Shown here: piece after piece, positions 18,722 through 26,667 of the stretch
Layout: each line of letters opens with the position of its first letter
How positions within the stretch are numbered: the stretch's first letter is position 1
Assembly: GCF_003355005.1 (NCBI RefSeq)
Contig: NZ_CP029985.1
Span: 2,998,501-3,062,500, forward strand
Reading direction: 5' to 3'
DNA from: Sphingomonas sp. FARSPH
GTDB taxonomy: Bacteria > Pseudomonadota > Alphaproteobacteria > Sphingomonadales > Sphingomonadaceae
Length of the DNA: 64,000 nt
Program-made: the position numbers and the translations under genes
The notes under the pieces: generated by a model
What the model was told of the DNA's origin: nothing
Databases searched by the model: none
What the model saw: the letters and a program-made list of their open reading frames with translations, nothing else

Positions 18722-19996
18722 ATGGACAACAAGACGAAGGGGGCTTGGCTTCTCGCCCAGTCTAAAAGTTTGGACGGCTATTCCGGCGCCGGTGCCGCTC
18801 GCCTTGAGAACATCTCGTATTCCGGAAAGGTTGGCCGCCTCTACAACTTGCTCCGCCGGCAGTCAGACGAGCAAAACACGTTCACAATCTCCAAGCAGAT
18901 CGTGGACAACGCGTGTCAGTTGAACGGTATCGACAAGTCGGCGCGCCGCGACGGACTGCAAATCCTGAAGGACGCGGGCCGCATCGACGTCGCGGGCGAC
19001 GGATCGGTTGCCGTGCTGGGCGCAACTACGCAGGCGGTTTTGGAGGCGACCGTTGAAATCTTCGACGATCAGGGCCCCAGTTCCGACGAGCAGGCAATCA
19101 TCGACCTTTCTGAGCGGGTGTCAGGGAAGCCGATGAAGCGCGCCGAAGCCGAGGAGTACATCTCCGACACGCACAAGCTGATGAAGGCCGACGCGACTAC
19201 CCTCGTAGATCTGTCGAAGAAGACGGCGCTGATCGACGAGGAGGGTGAGCGCGGCAACGGCCTCCTCTTTAATTCGCACACCTTCCGCGACGGCAAGTAC
19301 GCGGAGAAGGCCCACCGGGTGCTGGAACAGCTCAAGGCCGACGAGCGCACCAGGCTGACCGAGGTTCAGGACATGCTGTCGCGCCGCGGCGCGATGTATG
19401 AGGCGGAGGTCGAGAAGATGCTCGGCCCGGACCTGTACAAGCGGCTGGTCAGCGTCGGCCTGTTCGACCGCATGGAGGTCAGCAACAGCACCGAGTCCGT
19501 CGGCTACATCGCGTCGCCTAATGACTTCCAGAAATACGGCCGCCCATTCGAGGAGGACCCCATTGACGACGCGAAAGCGCTTATCGCGTCGCTGACCTAC
19601 GGTCAGACGCGCAGCAACTCCGTGCGCGGTCGGATTACGATGCCCGAAGCACTGATCCGCACCCTTGTCCGCGGCGACGAGCTTGCCGCTGGGGCTGGCG
19701 GTATCCGCGCGATTGGGGAGGACTATCGAGAGTTGGAGGCGCGGCAGGTCGTGGAGACGACTGAACAGAGCCGGGGACGATTCACCATGCGTCTCCTAAA
19801 GAAGGACGTTGGTGAGTTGGCCCTGACCATCGTCCGCGGCGGAGCGGCGGCCCAAGACGCAGTGCTGATGGACGGCTCCCCGGCGCGCGCCTTCAAGGGT
19901 CCTCATGCAAGCCGAAACGAGGTACGGGTCAAGAACGATATTGCCGACAAGCGGTTCGTGCACGACACGCTTGACCGGCTGAGGAGTGAAGGTTGA
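18722..19996 (+). CDS. Hypothetical protein, first gene of a two-gene cassette
   Basis: 424 residues, not recognised. No signal peptide or membrane segment, so cytoplasmic. Residues about 50-105 (TFTISKQIVDNACQLNGIDK, ARRDGLQILKDAGRIDVAGD) look like a winged helix by pattern. The middle is strongly charged and helical (about 150-260). The C-terminal third (NSVRGRITMPEALIRTLVRG, then many Arg/Glu) has no known motif. It ends with its TGA sharing a base with the ATG of the next gene, so the two are one unit. Flanked by pseudogenes on the left and IS66 on the right: an accessory cassette, possibly defence-related by context only. Confidence 0.75.
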   Translation: MDNKTKGAWLLAQSKSLDGYSGAGAARLENISYSGKVGRLYNLLRRQSDEQNTFTISKQIVDNACQLNGIDKSARRDGLQILKDAGRIDVAGDGSVAVLGATTQAVLEATVEIFDDQGPSSDEQAIIDLSERVSGKPMKRAEAEEYISDTHKLMKADATTLVDLSKKTALIDEEGERGNGLLFNSHTFRDGKYAEKAHRVLEQLKADERTRLTEVQDMLSRRGAMYEAEVEKMLGPDLYKRLVSVGLFDRMEVSNSTESVGYIASPNDFQKYGRPFEEDPIDDAKALIASLTYGQTRSNSVRGRITMPEALIRTLVRGDELAAGAGGIRAIGEDYRELEARQVVETTEQSRGRFTMRLLKKDVGELALTIVRGGAAAQDAVLMDGSPARAFKGPHASRNEVRVKNDIADKRFVHDTLDRLRSEG

Positions 19997-21126
19997 TGGC
20001 TTTGGCGAAGGGCGCTGGTCTTGAGGAATTAGCGCGGGCGTATTTCGCGCGGCAGGGCTTCGTTGCCATCCGCAGCGTCTCGATACAGTTCGAAGAGGAG
20101 GAGGTCACCGACGTGGACGTCTGGCTGTACGGGCGGCAGGGCGGCGGTGTTCGGACGCGGGCGCTCGTCGACGTGAAGGACAAGAAGTCTCCCAAGGCGT
20201 TTGAGCGCATAATGTGGGCTCGCGGTATGCAGTTGGCCCTCAACTGCGACCGGGCGGTGGTCGCCACCACTGACACCAACACGAAGGTGACGCGCTTCGC
20301 GCAGCAACAGAAGGTCGCTTTGCTGACGGCCGCCTACCTCCGCAACTGGTCGGGCGGCGACGACGTCTTGAAGGAGCGACTGAGCCTCGAAGAGCTGACG
20401 TCGAGCATCCAGTCCTACACCGGTCACAAGCAGGACGGCGATTGGCTTAAGCAGATTGCCGCGGCAAAGTCCGCGGTGGTCAGCCTGGCCCCGTACCCCG
20501 CCTTCAACAAGGCAATTGCGTCTTTCCGTTTCTTCGCCGAGCGCGCCGCCACCCGTCCCCAGCACCGCGAGCAGGCACTCCGTGGCGCGTTTCTATCGGC
20601 AGCTCTGGCCTGCATGGCGCTCGACGCAGCGCTGGAGAAGCTGTCCTTCGAGGAACCGAAGGCGCGCTACAACTTGCTCTACTCCGGCGTCACCTACGGC
20701 GACGCGGGAGACAACCGCGTGCAGAGCAGCATCGACACCGTCCTTTCAGTCATATCGAGGGGCGTAAAGAACGGTCCGGCGCTGGCCCGTCAGACGAGCG
20801 ACGCACTGGAGGAGATGTTCGCCGGGGTGCGTGCTGAGATCATCGCCGAGTTCTTCGCCAAGGAGCAGAACGCGGCGCACCTGTTCCCAGTCGCGCGCGA
20901 ACTAGAGGGTCGAGCCCACGCCCGGTCTCGCGAGAGCCTGATTGGGCTCTCGGTCGAGGCTAAGTCGATCATTGGTGTCTTCGCAGACTTCGTCGGTGCC
21001 AAGCGCACAGCCCTTTTGAGCAGCGAGTTCGTGGCCGCCGCCTCCACCTGTGCCCGCCAATACGAAGGCTGCCACTGGCTCGCCGCTGCCCCCGCCGACT
21101 GCGGTCAAGGCGATGGGTCCGGCTGA
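19996..21126 (+). CDS. Putative PD-(D/E)xK nuclease-fold protein, second gene of cassette
   Basis: 376 residues, function not established. The first 95 residues look like a restriction-endonuclease-like fold: helix GLEELARAYFARQGF with E10/E11, then TDVDVWLYG with D39 and D41, then ALVDVKDKK with the D59-x-K61 pair, then helix and strand RAVVATT. This is the order of the PD-(D/E)xK core as in Mrr-like and Holliday-junction resolvase-like nucleases. The remaining 280 residues are helical and unrecognised. ATG 19996 (or TTG 19993) directly follows GAGGAGTGAAGG, a strong ribosome binding site inside the previous gene. The last 35 residues may be out of frame: another frame from about 21022 to 21238 reads as a Pro/Ala/Asp-rich tail with good codon use. 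Confidence 0.7.
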   Translation: MALAKGAGLEELARAYFARQGFVAIRSVSIQFEEEEVTDVDVWLYGRQGGGVRTRALVDVKDKKSPKAFERIMWARGMQLALNCDRAVVATTDTNTKVTRFAQQQKVALLTAAYLRNWSGGDDVLKERLSLEELTSSIQSYTGHKQDGDWLKQIAAAKSAVVSLAPYPAFNKAIASFRFFAERAATRPQHREQALRGAFLSAALACMALDAALEKLSFEEPKARYNLLYSGVTYGDAGDNRVQSSIDTVLSVISRGVKNGPALARQTSDALEEMFAGVRAEIIAEFFAKEQNAAHLFPVARELEGRAHARSRESLIGLSVEAKSIIGVFADFVGAKRTALLSSEFVAAASTCARQYEGCHWLAAAPADCGQGDGSG

Positions 21127-21238
21127 CGGCACGGCGGCGGAAGATAGCGAGAGCGAGGTTTCGCAGCCTGCCGAATCACCCGATGCGGCGCCGACGCACG
21201 ACAAGAAGGATGGTGACCCGAGCCCAACCCTTCTCTAG

Positions 21239-21545
21239 TGACGAGAGTTTCCTCGGCATATCGCCGGGGGACACCGCCGCTGGCGTCGTCCTGCCTAACT
21301 AGCTTACAAGCTGGCAACTTCGACATGGACGCAATGGCACTCAGACTGATGGGAAGTTTGGGTTCATAGGGCATGAACGAAGCTGTGGACCATATTTCAT
21401 GTTCGAAAGGCCGACGGCTCGACGCAAAAAGCCGATACTGGCCTTCTTACTTATCGCTGGAGCAGGAGGCCGATTTTATCTGATCCGGACGTTCGAGTCG
21501 CACCTGATGAACGGCAACATCTGGTCGACAACTGCCGAACGAGGA
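21239..21545. other. Intergenic stretch left of the IS66 element
   Basis: No supported gene. An ORF at 21399-21650 runs through the dispersed repeat and into the insertion sequence, so its product is an artefact. Nothing else noted. Confidence 0.5.
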
Positions 21546-21646
21546 GACCCAATTGCCGTCATCCATCATGGCCTTGCCGCTTCCCGATTTCTGCCGTTTG
21601 TTCACCTCGCTACATGCGCTTCTTTCACGGCGAAATCAGCTGATCG
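21546..21646 (+). repeat. Dispersed intergenic repeat, left half of the IS66-split copy
   Basis: GACCCAATTGCCGTCATCCA through GATTTCTGCCGTTTGTTCAC to the target site GCTGATCG. It lines up with the intact copy at 54164-54345 and continues after the insertion sequence at 24032 with AACGTCTGGCATTGGGGG. The IS66 element therefore landed in a pre-existing copy. Confidence 0.75.
21639..21646. repeat. IS66 target site duplication, left copy
   Basis: GCTGATCG directly before the left inverted repeat; identical to 24024-24031 on the right. Confidence 0.9.
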
Positions 21647-21671
21647 GTAAGCGTCCGGTGACGGCGTCACC

Positions 21672-23156
21672 TCAAACGGGCCGGTAGTTCCACGGCAGCA
21701 GTTCAGCGACCCGGCGGGCCGGATGGTCTGCGATGCGTCTGATGGTGTCGGCCAGCCAGGCCTCGGGGTCGACGCCGTTGAGCCTGGCGGTTTCCACCAG
21801 GCTGTAGATGCTGGCGGCGCGGTGCCCGCCCTGGTCGGAGCCCGCGAATAGCCAGTTTTTGCGCCCGACGGCGATACCGCGCAGCGAGCGCTCGGCGGCA
21901 TTGTTGTCGATCTCCAGGCGACCATCGTCGGCATAGCGGGTCAGCGCCTGCCAGCGGGCGAGCGCATAGCGGATGGCGACCGCAAGGTCGGAGCGCCGGG
22001 ACAGCTTCGGTCCGGTCGCGTCGAGCCACTGGCGGAAGGCATCGAGCAGCGGTCCGGCCCTGGCCTGGCGCGCGTGCCGTCGCTCGTCAGGGAGCCGGCC
22101 ACGCACATCCCGTTCGACGGCATAGAGGCCGGCGATATGGTCCAGTGCCTCGCGGGCCGTGGGGGAGCCGGTTGCGGCATGGACGTCGAAGAACTTGCGC
22201 CTGACATGCGCCCAGCAGGCCACCTCTGCGATGCGGTCGCCATAGAGGCGGTCGAACCCGGCATAGCCATCGGCGTGCAGATCGCCCCGGAACCGGGCAA
22301 GATGTCCGGCGGGTCGTTCGCCCTTGCGGTCGGGCGCGTAGTGGAACAGCACGGCGGGCGGAGCCTCGCCGCCAGCCCCGCGCTCGTCGCGTACATAGGT
22401 CCACAGCCTGCCCGTCCTGGTGCGACCGGCACCAGGGGCCAGTACCGGCACCGGCGTGTCGTCGGCATGGAGGGTCGCGCCGCCCATGACGTGGCGCTCG
22501 AGCGCGTCGACCAAGGGGCCGAGGAGCGCGGCCGAGCGCCCGACCCAGTCGGCGAGCGTGGAGCGGGCAAGGTCGACGCCCTGGCGAGCATAGATGCCCG
22601 ACTGGCGGTAGAGCGGCAGATGGTTGGCGTATTTGGACACCAGCACATGGGCGAGCAGCCCCGCACCGGGTCGACCGCGCTCGATGGGCATGGACGGCAA
22701 CGGCGCCTGCACTATGCGCTCGCATGACCGGCAGCTGAGCCGCGGCCGGACGTGGCGCACGACCCGGAACGAGGCGGGCACATAGTCGAGCTGTTCCGTA
22801 ACGTCCTCGCCCATGCGCCGCATGGCACCACCGCAGTCGGGGCAGACGCACGGTGCCTCATGCACGACCTCGGTGCGGGGCAGATGATCGGGCAGCGGCT
22901 GTCGATACGGCCTGGCGGTCTCCCGTGTCCGGGTGACCACCGGCATCGCCGCAGTGGCGGCTTCCGCCTCGCGCTCTTCCAGCCCGAGTTCCAGCTGGTC
23001 AGCCTGGTGCGTCAGCTTCTCCGACGAACGGCCGAAGGCCATGCGCCGCAGCCGCGCGACCTGCATCCGCAACTGCTCCAGCTCGGCGCCGGCAGCAATG
23101 AGCATGGCCTTCAGAAGGGCGATATCGTCGGGCAGCGAGGCGGCATCGGGCGACAC
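21672..23156 (-). CDS. tnpC: IS66 family transposase TnpC
   Basis: 494-residue DDE transposase that cuts and joins the element. N-terminal coiled coil (AAGAELEQLRMQVARLRRMA) leads to the IS66 signature FGRSSEKL, a zinc-binding segment (CVCPDCGGAM, LSCRSCERIV), and the catalytic core with HADDTPVPVL, GDLHADGYAGFDRLY and LEIDNNAAERSLR (DDE residues), ending in the IS66 C-terminal domain RAASIYSLVETARLNGVDPE. Full length for the family and uninterrupted. Starts 60 bases after the end of tnpB. Confidence 0.95.
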   Translation of the reverse strand: MSPDAASLPDDIALLKAMLIAAGAELEQLRMQVARLRRMAFGRSSEKLTHQADQLELGLEEREAEAATAAMPVVTRTRETARPYRQPLPDHLPRTEVVHEAPCVCPDCGGAMRRMGEDVTEQLDYVPASFRVVRHVRPRLSCRSCERIVQAPLPSMPIERGRPGAGLLAHVLVSKYANHLPLYRQSGIYARQGVDLARSTLADWVGRSAALLGPLVDALERHVMGGATLHADDTPVPVLAPGAGRTRTGRLWTYVRDERGAGGEAPPAVLFHYAPDRKGERPAGHLARFRGDLHADGYAGFDRLYGDRIAEVACWAHVRRKFFDVHAATGSPTAREALDHIAGLYAVERDVRGRLPDERRHARQARAGPLLDAFRQWLDATGPKLSRRSDLAVAIRYALARWQALTRYADDGRLEIDNNAAERSLRGIAVGRKNWLFAGSDQGGHRAASIYSLVETARLNGVDPEAWLADTIRRIADHPARRVAELLPWNYRPV

Positions 23157-23216
23157 GCCCGCTTATACCAGAACCCCCGTGCCGATACACGCGAAAGCCG
23201 CAGGAAACCGTACTTT

Positions 23217-23564
23217 TTACCAGGCCAAGGTCGGCTGCGAGGACCGGATCGGATGCCGCCAGTCCACCCCTTCGAGCAGCATCGACAGCTGCGCCGGGGT
23301 CAGCACCGCGACGCCGTCCGCGGTCGCCGGCCAGGTGAACCGGCCCCGCTCCAGACGCTTGGCATGGAGCACGAGACCCTGACCATCCCACCACAGCAGC
23401 TTGACCAGATCGCCACGCTTGCCCCGGAAGGCGTACACCGCACCGCCAAACGGATCCTGGCGCAGCCGCTGCTGTACCAGCGCGGCCAGCCCGTCGAAGC
23501 CCTTGCGCATGTCCGTGACCCCGGCCGCCAGATACACCCGGACACCGCCCGGCGGCCCGATCAA
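23217..23564 (-). CDS. tnpB: IS66 family accessory protein TnpB
   Basis: 115 residues with the family signature GVRVYLAAGVTDMRKGFDGL, DPFGGAVYAFRGKRGDLVKL and LLWWDGQGLVLHAKRLERGR. Needed for IS66 transposition, role unclear. Start is TTG 23564, overlapping the TGA of tnpA (TTGA), the usual coupling in this family. Confidence 0.93.
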   Translation of the reverse strand: MIGPPGGVRVYLAAGVTDMRKGFDGLAALVQQRLRQDPFGGAVYAFRGKRGDLVKLLWWDGQGLVLHAKRLERGRFTWPATADGVAVLTPAQLSMLLEGVDWRHPIRSSQPTLAW

Positions 23565-23938
23565 GCAAACCCCGCCAGCACGGTCTTGAGCACCCGCGCG
23601 TCGATGGGAGGTGCCAGGCGGATGCGTTGCCCGGCCGGGCCGACCACTTCCACCACACCCGGTCCGAGCGGCTCCGAATGCGGCACCATGGGCGCGCCCG
23701 CCACCTCGACCGGAATGAATGCCGGCCCCGGCAACGGCAATGCTTCGCTCGCCACCCCGTCGCGCAGCAGCGTGCGTCGCCAGCGATACACCAGCGACGT
23801 GCACACCCGGTGTCGCCGCGCCACCTCCAGCACGCTGGCACCCGGCATCATCGCCTCCGACACGATCCGCGCCTTGTCATCTTCGCTGAACCGCCGGCGC
23901 GGTTCAGGCCCAACCATCTCGATAATTCGCGTCGCCAT
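23561..23938 (-). CDS. tnpA: IS66 family accessory protein TnpA
   Basis: 125 residues from ATG 23938. Helix-turn-helix of the IS3/IS66 Orf1 type: RRRFSEDDKARIVSEAMMPG, ASVLEVARRHRVCTSLVYRW, RR. Probable DNA-binding subunit for the element ends. First gene of the three-gene unit. Confidence 0.92.
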   Translation of the reverse strand: MATRIIEMVGPEPRRRFSEDDKARIVSEAMMPGASVLEVARRHRVCTSLVYRWRRTLLRDGVASEALPLPGPAFIPVEVAGAPMVPHSEPLGPGVVEVVGPAGQRIRLAPPIDARVLKTVLAGFA

Positions 23939-24023
23939 GATGCCGCACCGGTGTCTGCCACAGTGCCGAACCTGTGGCTTGCGCATCACCTCGTCAGCAA
24001 GGTGGAGAAGACCGGACGCTTAC

Positions 24024-24031
24024 GCTGATCG
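24024..24031. repeat. IS66 target site duplication, right copy
   Basis: GCTGATCG directly after the right inverted repeat; identical to 21639-21646. Removing the element and one copy restores a continuous dispersed repeat. Confidence 0.9.
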
Positions 24032-24060
24032 AACGTCTGGCATTGGGGGGTTAGCGGACA
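24032..24060 (+). repeat. Dispersed intergenic repeat, right half of the IS66-split copy
   Basis: AACGTCTGGCATTGGGGGGT, continuing to AGCGGACA. It is the continuation of the left half ending at 21646; compare the uninterrupted copy ending near 54345. Confidence 0.75.
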
Positions 24061-24525
24061 TTAAATCCTCGGGCAGCGACTTGCCGGCGTTAAGGTGATA
24101 TTTCGGTAGGAAAGGGGCCGCTCGATATCGCCATCGTCAGTAGCGATGGTTGCGGTCCCCTTGAACGTGGCTGGGATGCCGTTGCCCGGTCGACCGATGT
24201 CAGCCCGCTGCACCGGAGCGTAGAGAGTGACGAGGATGAAGGAGCGAAGTTCTTTCGGACTACCGTGGTTGAACCAAGTGGCACCTTGGCTACCATTTCC
24301 CTCGATAACGCCATTGGGTGTGGCACTGCTTCCAGCTTTGATCCGCCAGCCGTTCGGAATGCGGCAGACAGACTTAATATGCACACCCCAGGTTTCGATC
24401 GCAAAAGCCTCGATGCTCTCCGTGTCTTTCAGCGATATCCGCCCGATCGACAGTAGGTAGCTTCGTGGGTGGTCGACCGGTGCTGCGCCGATCATGAACA
24501 ACGCCAAGGAGAGCAAGACTTTCAT
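24061..24525 (-). CDS. Hypothetical exported protein
   Basis: 154 residues with a short Sec signal peptide (MKVLLSLALFMIGAAP). The mature part is beta-rich by pattern: IEAFAIETWGVHIKSVCRIP, GWRIKAGSS, a loop rich in Gly/Asn, and SYRNITLTPASRCPRI at the end; two Cys may pair. Not a family I recognise. The gene ends exactly at the edge of the dispersed repeat. The ATG at 24525 is the first in a convincing position. Confidence 0.6.
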   Translation of the reverse strand: MKVLLSLALFMIGAAPVDHPRSYLLSIGRISLKDTESIEAFAIETWGVHIKSVCRIPNGWRIKAGSSATPNGVIEGNGSQGATWFNHGSPKELRSFILVTLYAPVQRADIGRPGNGIPATFKGTATIATDDGDIERPLSYRNITLTPASRCPRI

Positions 24526-24545
24526 TTAAGCATGCTTGCACGCCA

Positions 24546-24590
24546 ACGGAATGGCCGCAATTGGGCGGTAGCGGAACGTCAGCTACACGG
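24546..24590. repeat. Dispersed intergenic repeat, partial copy
   Basis: GGAATGGCCGCAATTGGGCG followed by GTAGCGGAACGTC, matching the opening of the copy at 54164 (GGAATGACCACAATTGGGCG). Partial. Confidence 0.5.
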
Positions 24591-24750
24591 CTCAAAAGGC
24601 TCAGGCTAGGTCCATCACACATTCCGAAGCGGCACCAGAAACCTGCCGCACGTTCAGCTTTACCGCTGGCCGATCAACCTTATTTCCGAACCGCCGGTTT
24701 ACCGCGGCTGCGTACGCTAACCTGGCAATCTGGCCCGATGGAGATGATCG

Positions 24751-25383
24751 ATGGGTCACTCGTCGATGGACCCCGCCTTTGACGAACTTCGACCTTGGAA
24801 CGAAGGTCGGCTGATCGGTGCAAAGCGCGCGCTGAAGCAGCAACAGGTCTGGGCCATTCGCTTTTGGCTCGACCAGCATAAACGGTTGCGTGACCGAGCG
24901 CTGTTCGACTTCGCCATCGACAGCAAGCTGCGCGGCTGTGACGTGGTCAGAGTACGGATCTGAGATGTAGTTTCTGGCGGGCGCGTCCGTGACCGCGCCG
25001 TCGTGGTTCAGCAGAAGACTAGACGGCCGGTCCAGTTCGAGATGATGGACACGGCACGTAAGACAATGCGGGCATGGCTGGAGCGTCGTGGCGGCACACT
25101 GAACGACTTCGTCTTCCCGAGCCGAAACAACTACATGGCCCACATGAGCACCCGGCAATATGCCCGCCTCGTACACGAGTGGGTGGTCGGCATCGGTCTT
25201 CCGGCTCAAGATTACGGGACGCACTCGCTTCGGCGTACGAAAGCATCAATCATCTACAAGGCGACCGGCAACCTCCGCGCCGTTCAAATTCTTCTCGGCC
25301 ATGCCAAGATCGACAGCACTGTCCGCTACCTGGGTGTCGACATCGAGGACGCTTTGGAACTGGCCGAACGCACTGAGGTCTGA
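24751..25383 (+). pseudogene. Tyrosine recombinase/integrase with in-frame TGA
   Basis: Small site-specific recombinase, about 210 residues if read through. Catalytic parts are all visible: RGCDVVRV (Arg I), QQKTRRPVQFEM (the beta-hairpin Lys), HSLRRTKASIIYKATGNLRA (H-x-x-R), LGHAKIDSTVRYLG (His and the nucleophile Tyr). A TGA at 24961-24963 interrupts the frame between RVRI and DVVSGGRVRDRA; family logic suggests GGA (Gly) was there, so a single G-to-T change. Frame is otherwise unbroken. The C-terminal half could in principle start at GTG 25003, but would lack Arg I. Probably the relic of a mobile element in this accessory region. Confidence 0.8.
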
Positions 25384-25690
25384 GCCGACCCAGAATCGGT
25401 CATTCGCTGCCTCTCTTCACCTTGCCAACTCTTGCCGCGTATTCATGGTGCATCGGAGCAGGTGCTCGGCCTTCGGCTTGCCCGCGCGGACCATGTGGAT
25501 ATTCCGGCATGATGCTCTGTCTTCTTGGCACGTCGGCGACCTTCTTCGGGCCACACCACGCTCGGCAGCCCGCGATGCGGTGGGGCGGGCATGATCGCAG
25601 CACTATGCGGGCGCTATGTAATTAGCTGGAATCGATCTCGAAATGCTATGTCGAGGGCGATAACTGGATTGCCACATCAAGGGTTGTGGC
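25384..25690. other. Intergenic stretch with repeat remnant
   Basis: Begins with a partial dispersed repeat (GACCCAGAATCGGTCATTCG at 25386, then CTTCACCTTGCC). No gene supported in the rest; ORFs on both strands here lack family features and ribosome binding sites. Confidence 0.5.
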
Positions 25691-26233
25691 ATGGTAGCGT
25701 GGCATCGGTCGCGGCGCGCCGACATCGTTCTGCGCGCCACCGGACTTCTTCTTTGCTGGGTGAGTTACACCGCGATTTTGCGGCTCTTCGCCATGCACGT
25801 TCCGCCACAGAAAGCTGGCGTCCTTGCCTACGGGATTGCCGCGGTCGGCTTCATGGCCGCGAGTGCCGGCAGCGCACTGACCATCCTCGGTCACCATCTT
25901 TTCGATGAAATCGAGGTGAGCGCCCGCTGGCGGGGGCGCCCCGACCTAGATGTCTTCCCTCCGTCAGAAGGTAGCATTGCGATGGACATCCCGGAACCGG
26001 CCATGCTGGTCGTAGGCCGTGACATTGATGGTGACTGGACCGTCCGTGAGAGCGCTGGAATGCTCCTGGGGCGCTTCTCATCGGCACAGGCAGCGCAGCG
26101 CTTTGCCGAAGCGGAGCGGCGTGGACGAACATCGATTTCAGTTGCGACGTCAGCGGGGGCCCCGCACCGGATTGAGGGACGGCTGAGCCTCGTCAGCGAT
26201 CGGACGCTGAAAAGCGGTGTGGGCCTTGGGTAA
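25691..26233 (+). CDS. Membrane protein with DUF2188-like C-terminal module
   Basis: 180 residues. Two membrane helices near the N-terminus (about 12-35 and 45-66). The C-terminal part VVGRDIDGDWTVRESAGMLL with GRFSSAQAAQRFAEAERRG resembles DUF2188-type modules (G-x-W-x-V ... A-x-x-F-A-x-A) and is a paralogue of the small protein encoded at 27792-28055. Function unknown. Overlaps the next gene by 17 bases, and CorA follows, so this is probably one transcription unit. Confidence 0.6.
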   Translation: MVAWHRSRRADIVLRATGLLLCWVSYTAILRLFAMHVPPQKAGVLAYGIAAVGFMAASAGSALTILGHHLFDEIEVSARWRGRPDLDVFPPSEGSIAMDIPEPAMLVVGRDIDGDWTVRESAGMLLGRFSSAQAAQRFAEAERRGRTSISVATSAGAPHRIEGRLSLVSDRTLKSGVGLG

Positions 26234-26657
26234 GCTACCTCCACGGTTGCTTGGCGTCGTGCTGCTTGGGTGTTTCGGCGGATCGACGTTGGTCCATCGC
26301 AATGTTTACGAGGCGGCGCGGCATGGTCCTGCGCAGGCCGCCGAGTTCGGCCTTGCCCTGCTGACGTTCATCCTCGCCAGCACCGGCATGCTACTGCTGG
26401 TCTATGGCGCCAGGCTGTTCAAGCCGGCGCCTGATCGCCTCCCCAGTGCCGAGCAACGTGTTAGAACCGCGTTCCGTGCGCGCCTGAAAGCGCCGATCAC
26501 ACCACAGGGTCGCGCGTTCGATACGCGTCAAGGCGCTTCAATGATGCAGACGCGGCACCGGATGGGTCTGTCGCGGCGCGCTCAATTGATCGCCGAATCC
26601 AACGCCCGGAAGTCCGATTGGACCCTGATTGACTGGACATTGGCTCCTCGGCGCTGA
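26217..26657 (+). CDS. Hypothetical small membrane protein
   Basis: 146 residues from GTG 26217 (TTG 26226 also possible). Two hydrophobic segments, LLGVVLLGCFGGSTLV and FGLALLTFILASTGMLLLVY, then a basic cytoplasmic tail ending SDWTLIDWTLAPRR. Not recognised. Ends 10 bases before the corA start, so likely co-transcribed with it. Confidence 0.55.
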   Translation: MWALGKLPPRLLGVVLLGCFGGSTLVHRNVYEAARHGPAQAAEFGLALLTFILASTGMLLLVYGARLFKPAPDRLPSAEQRVRTAFRARLKAPITPQGRAFDTRQGASMMQTRHRMGLSRRAQLIAESNARKSDWTLIDWTLAPRR

Positions 26658-26667
26658 TCAAGAACTT

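Larger units (their letters stand above)
21647..24023 (-). mobile_element. IS66 family insertion sequence, complete
   Basis: 2377 bp. Ends carry inverted repeats GTAAGCGTCCGGT (21647-21659 and, inverted, 24011-24023). An 8-bp target duplication GCTGATCG flanks it (21639-21646 and 24024-24031), the size expected for IS66. It holds the three standard genes in order tnpA, tnpB, tnpC on the minus strand, all open, so it looks recently acquired and possibly active. Confidence 0.95.

Noticed and set aside
21399..21650. Plus-strand ORF of 83 codons left of IS66
   Set aside because: It runs through the dispersed repeat and across the insertion boundary, so it cannot predate the IS66 insertion.
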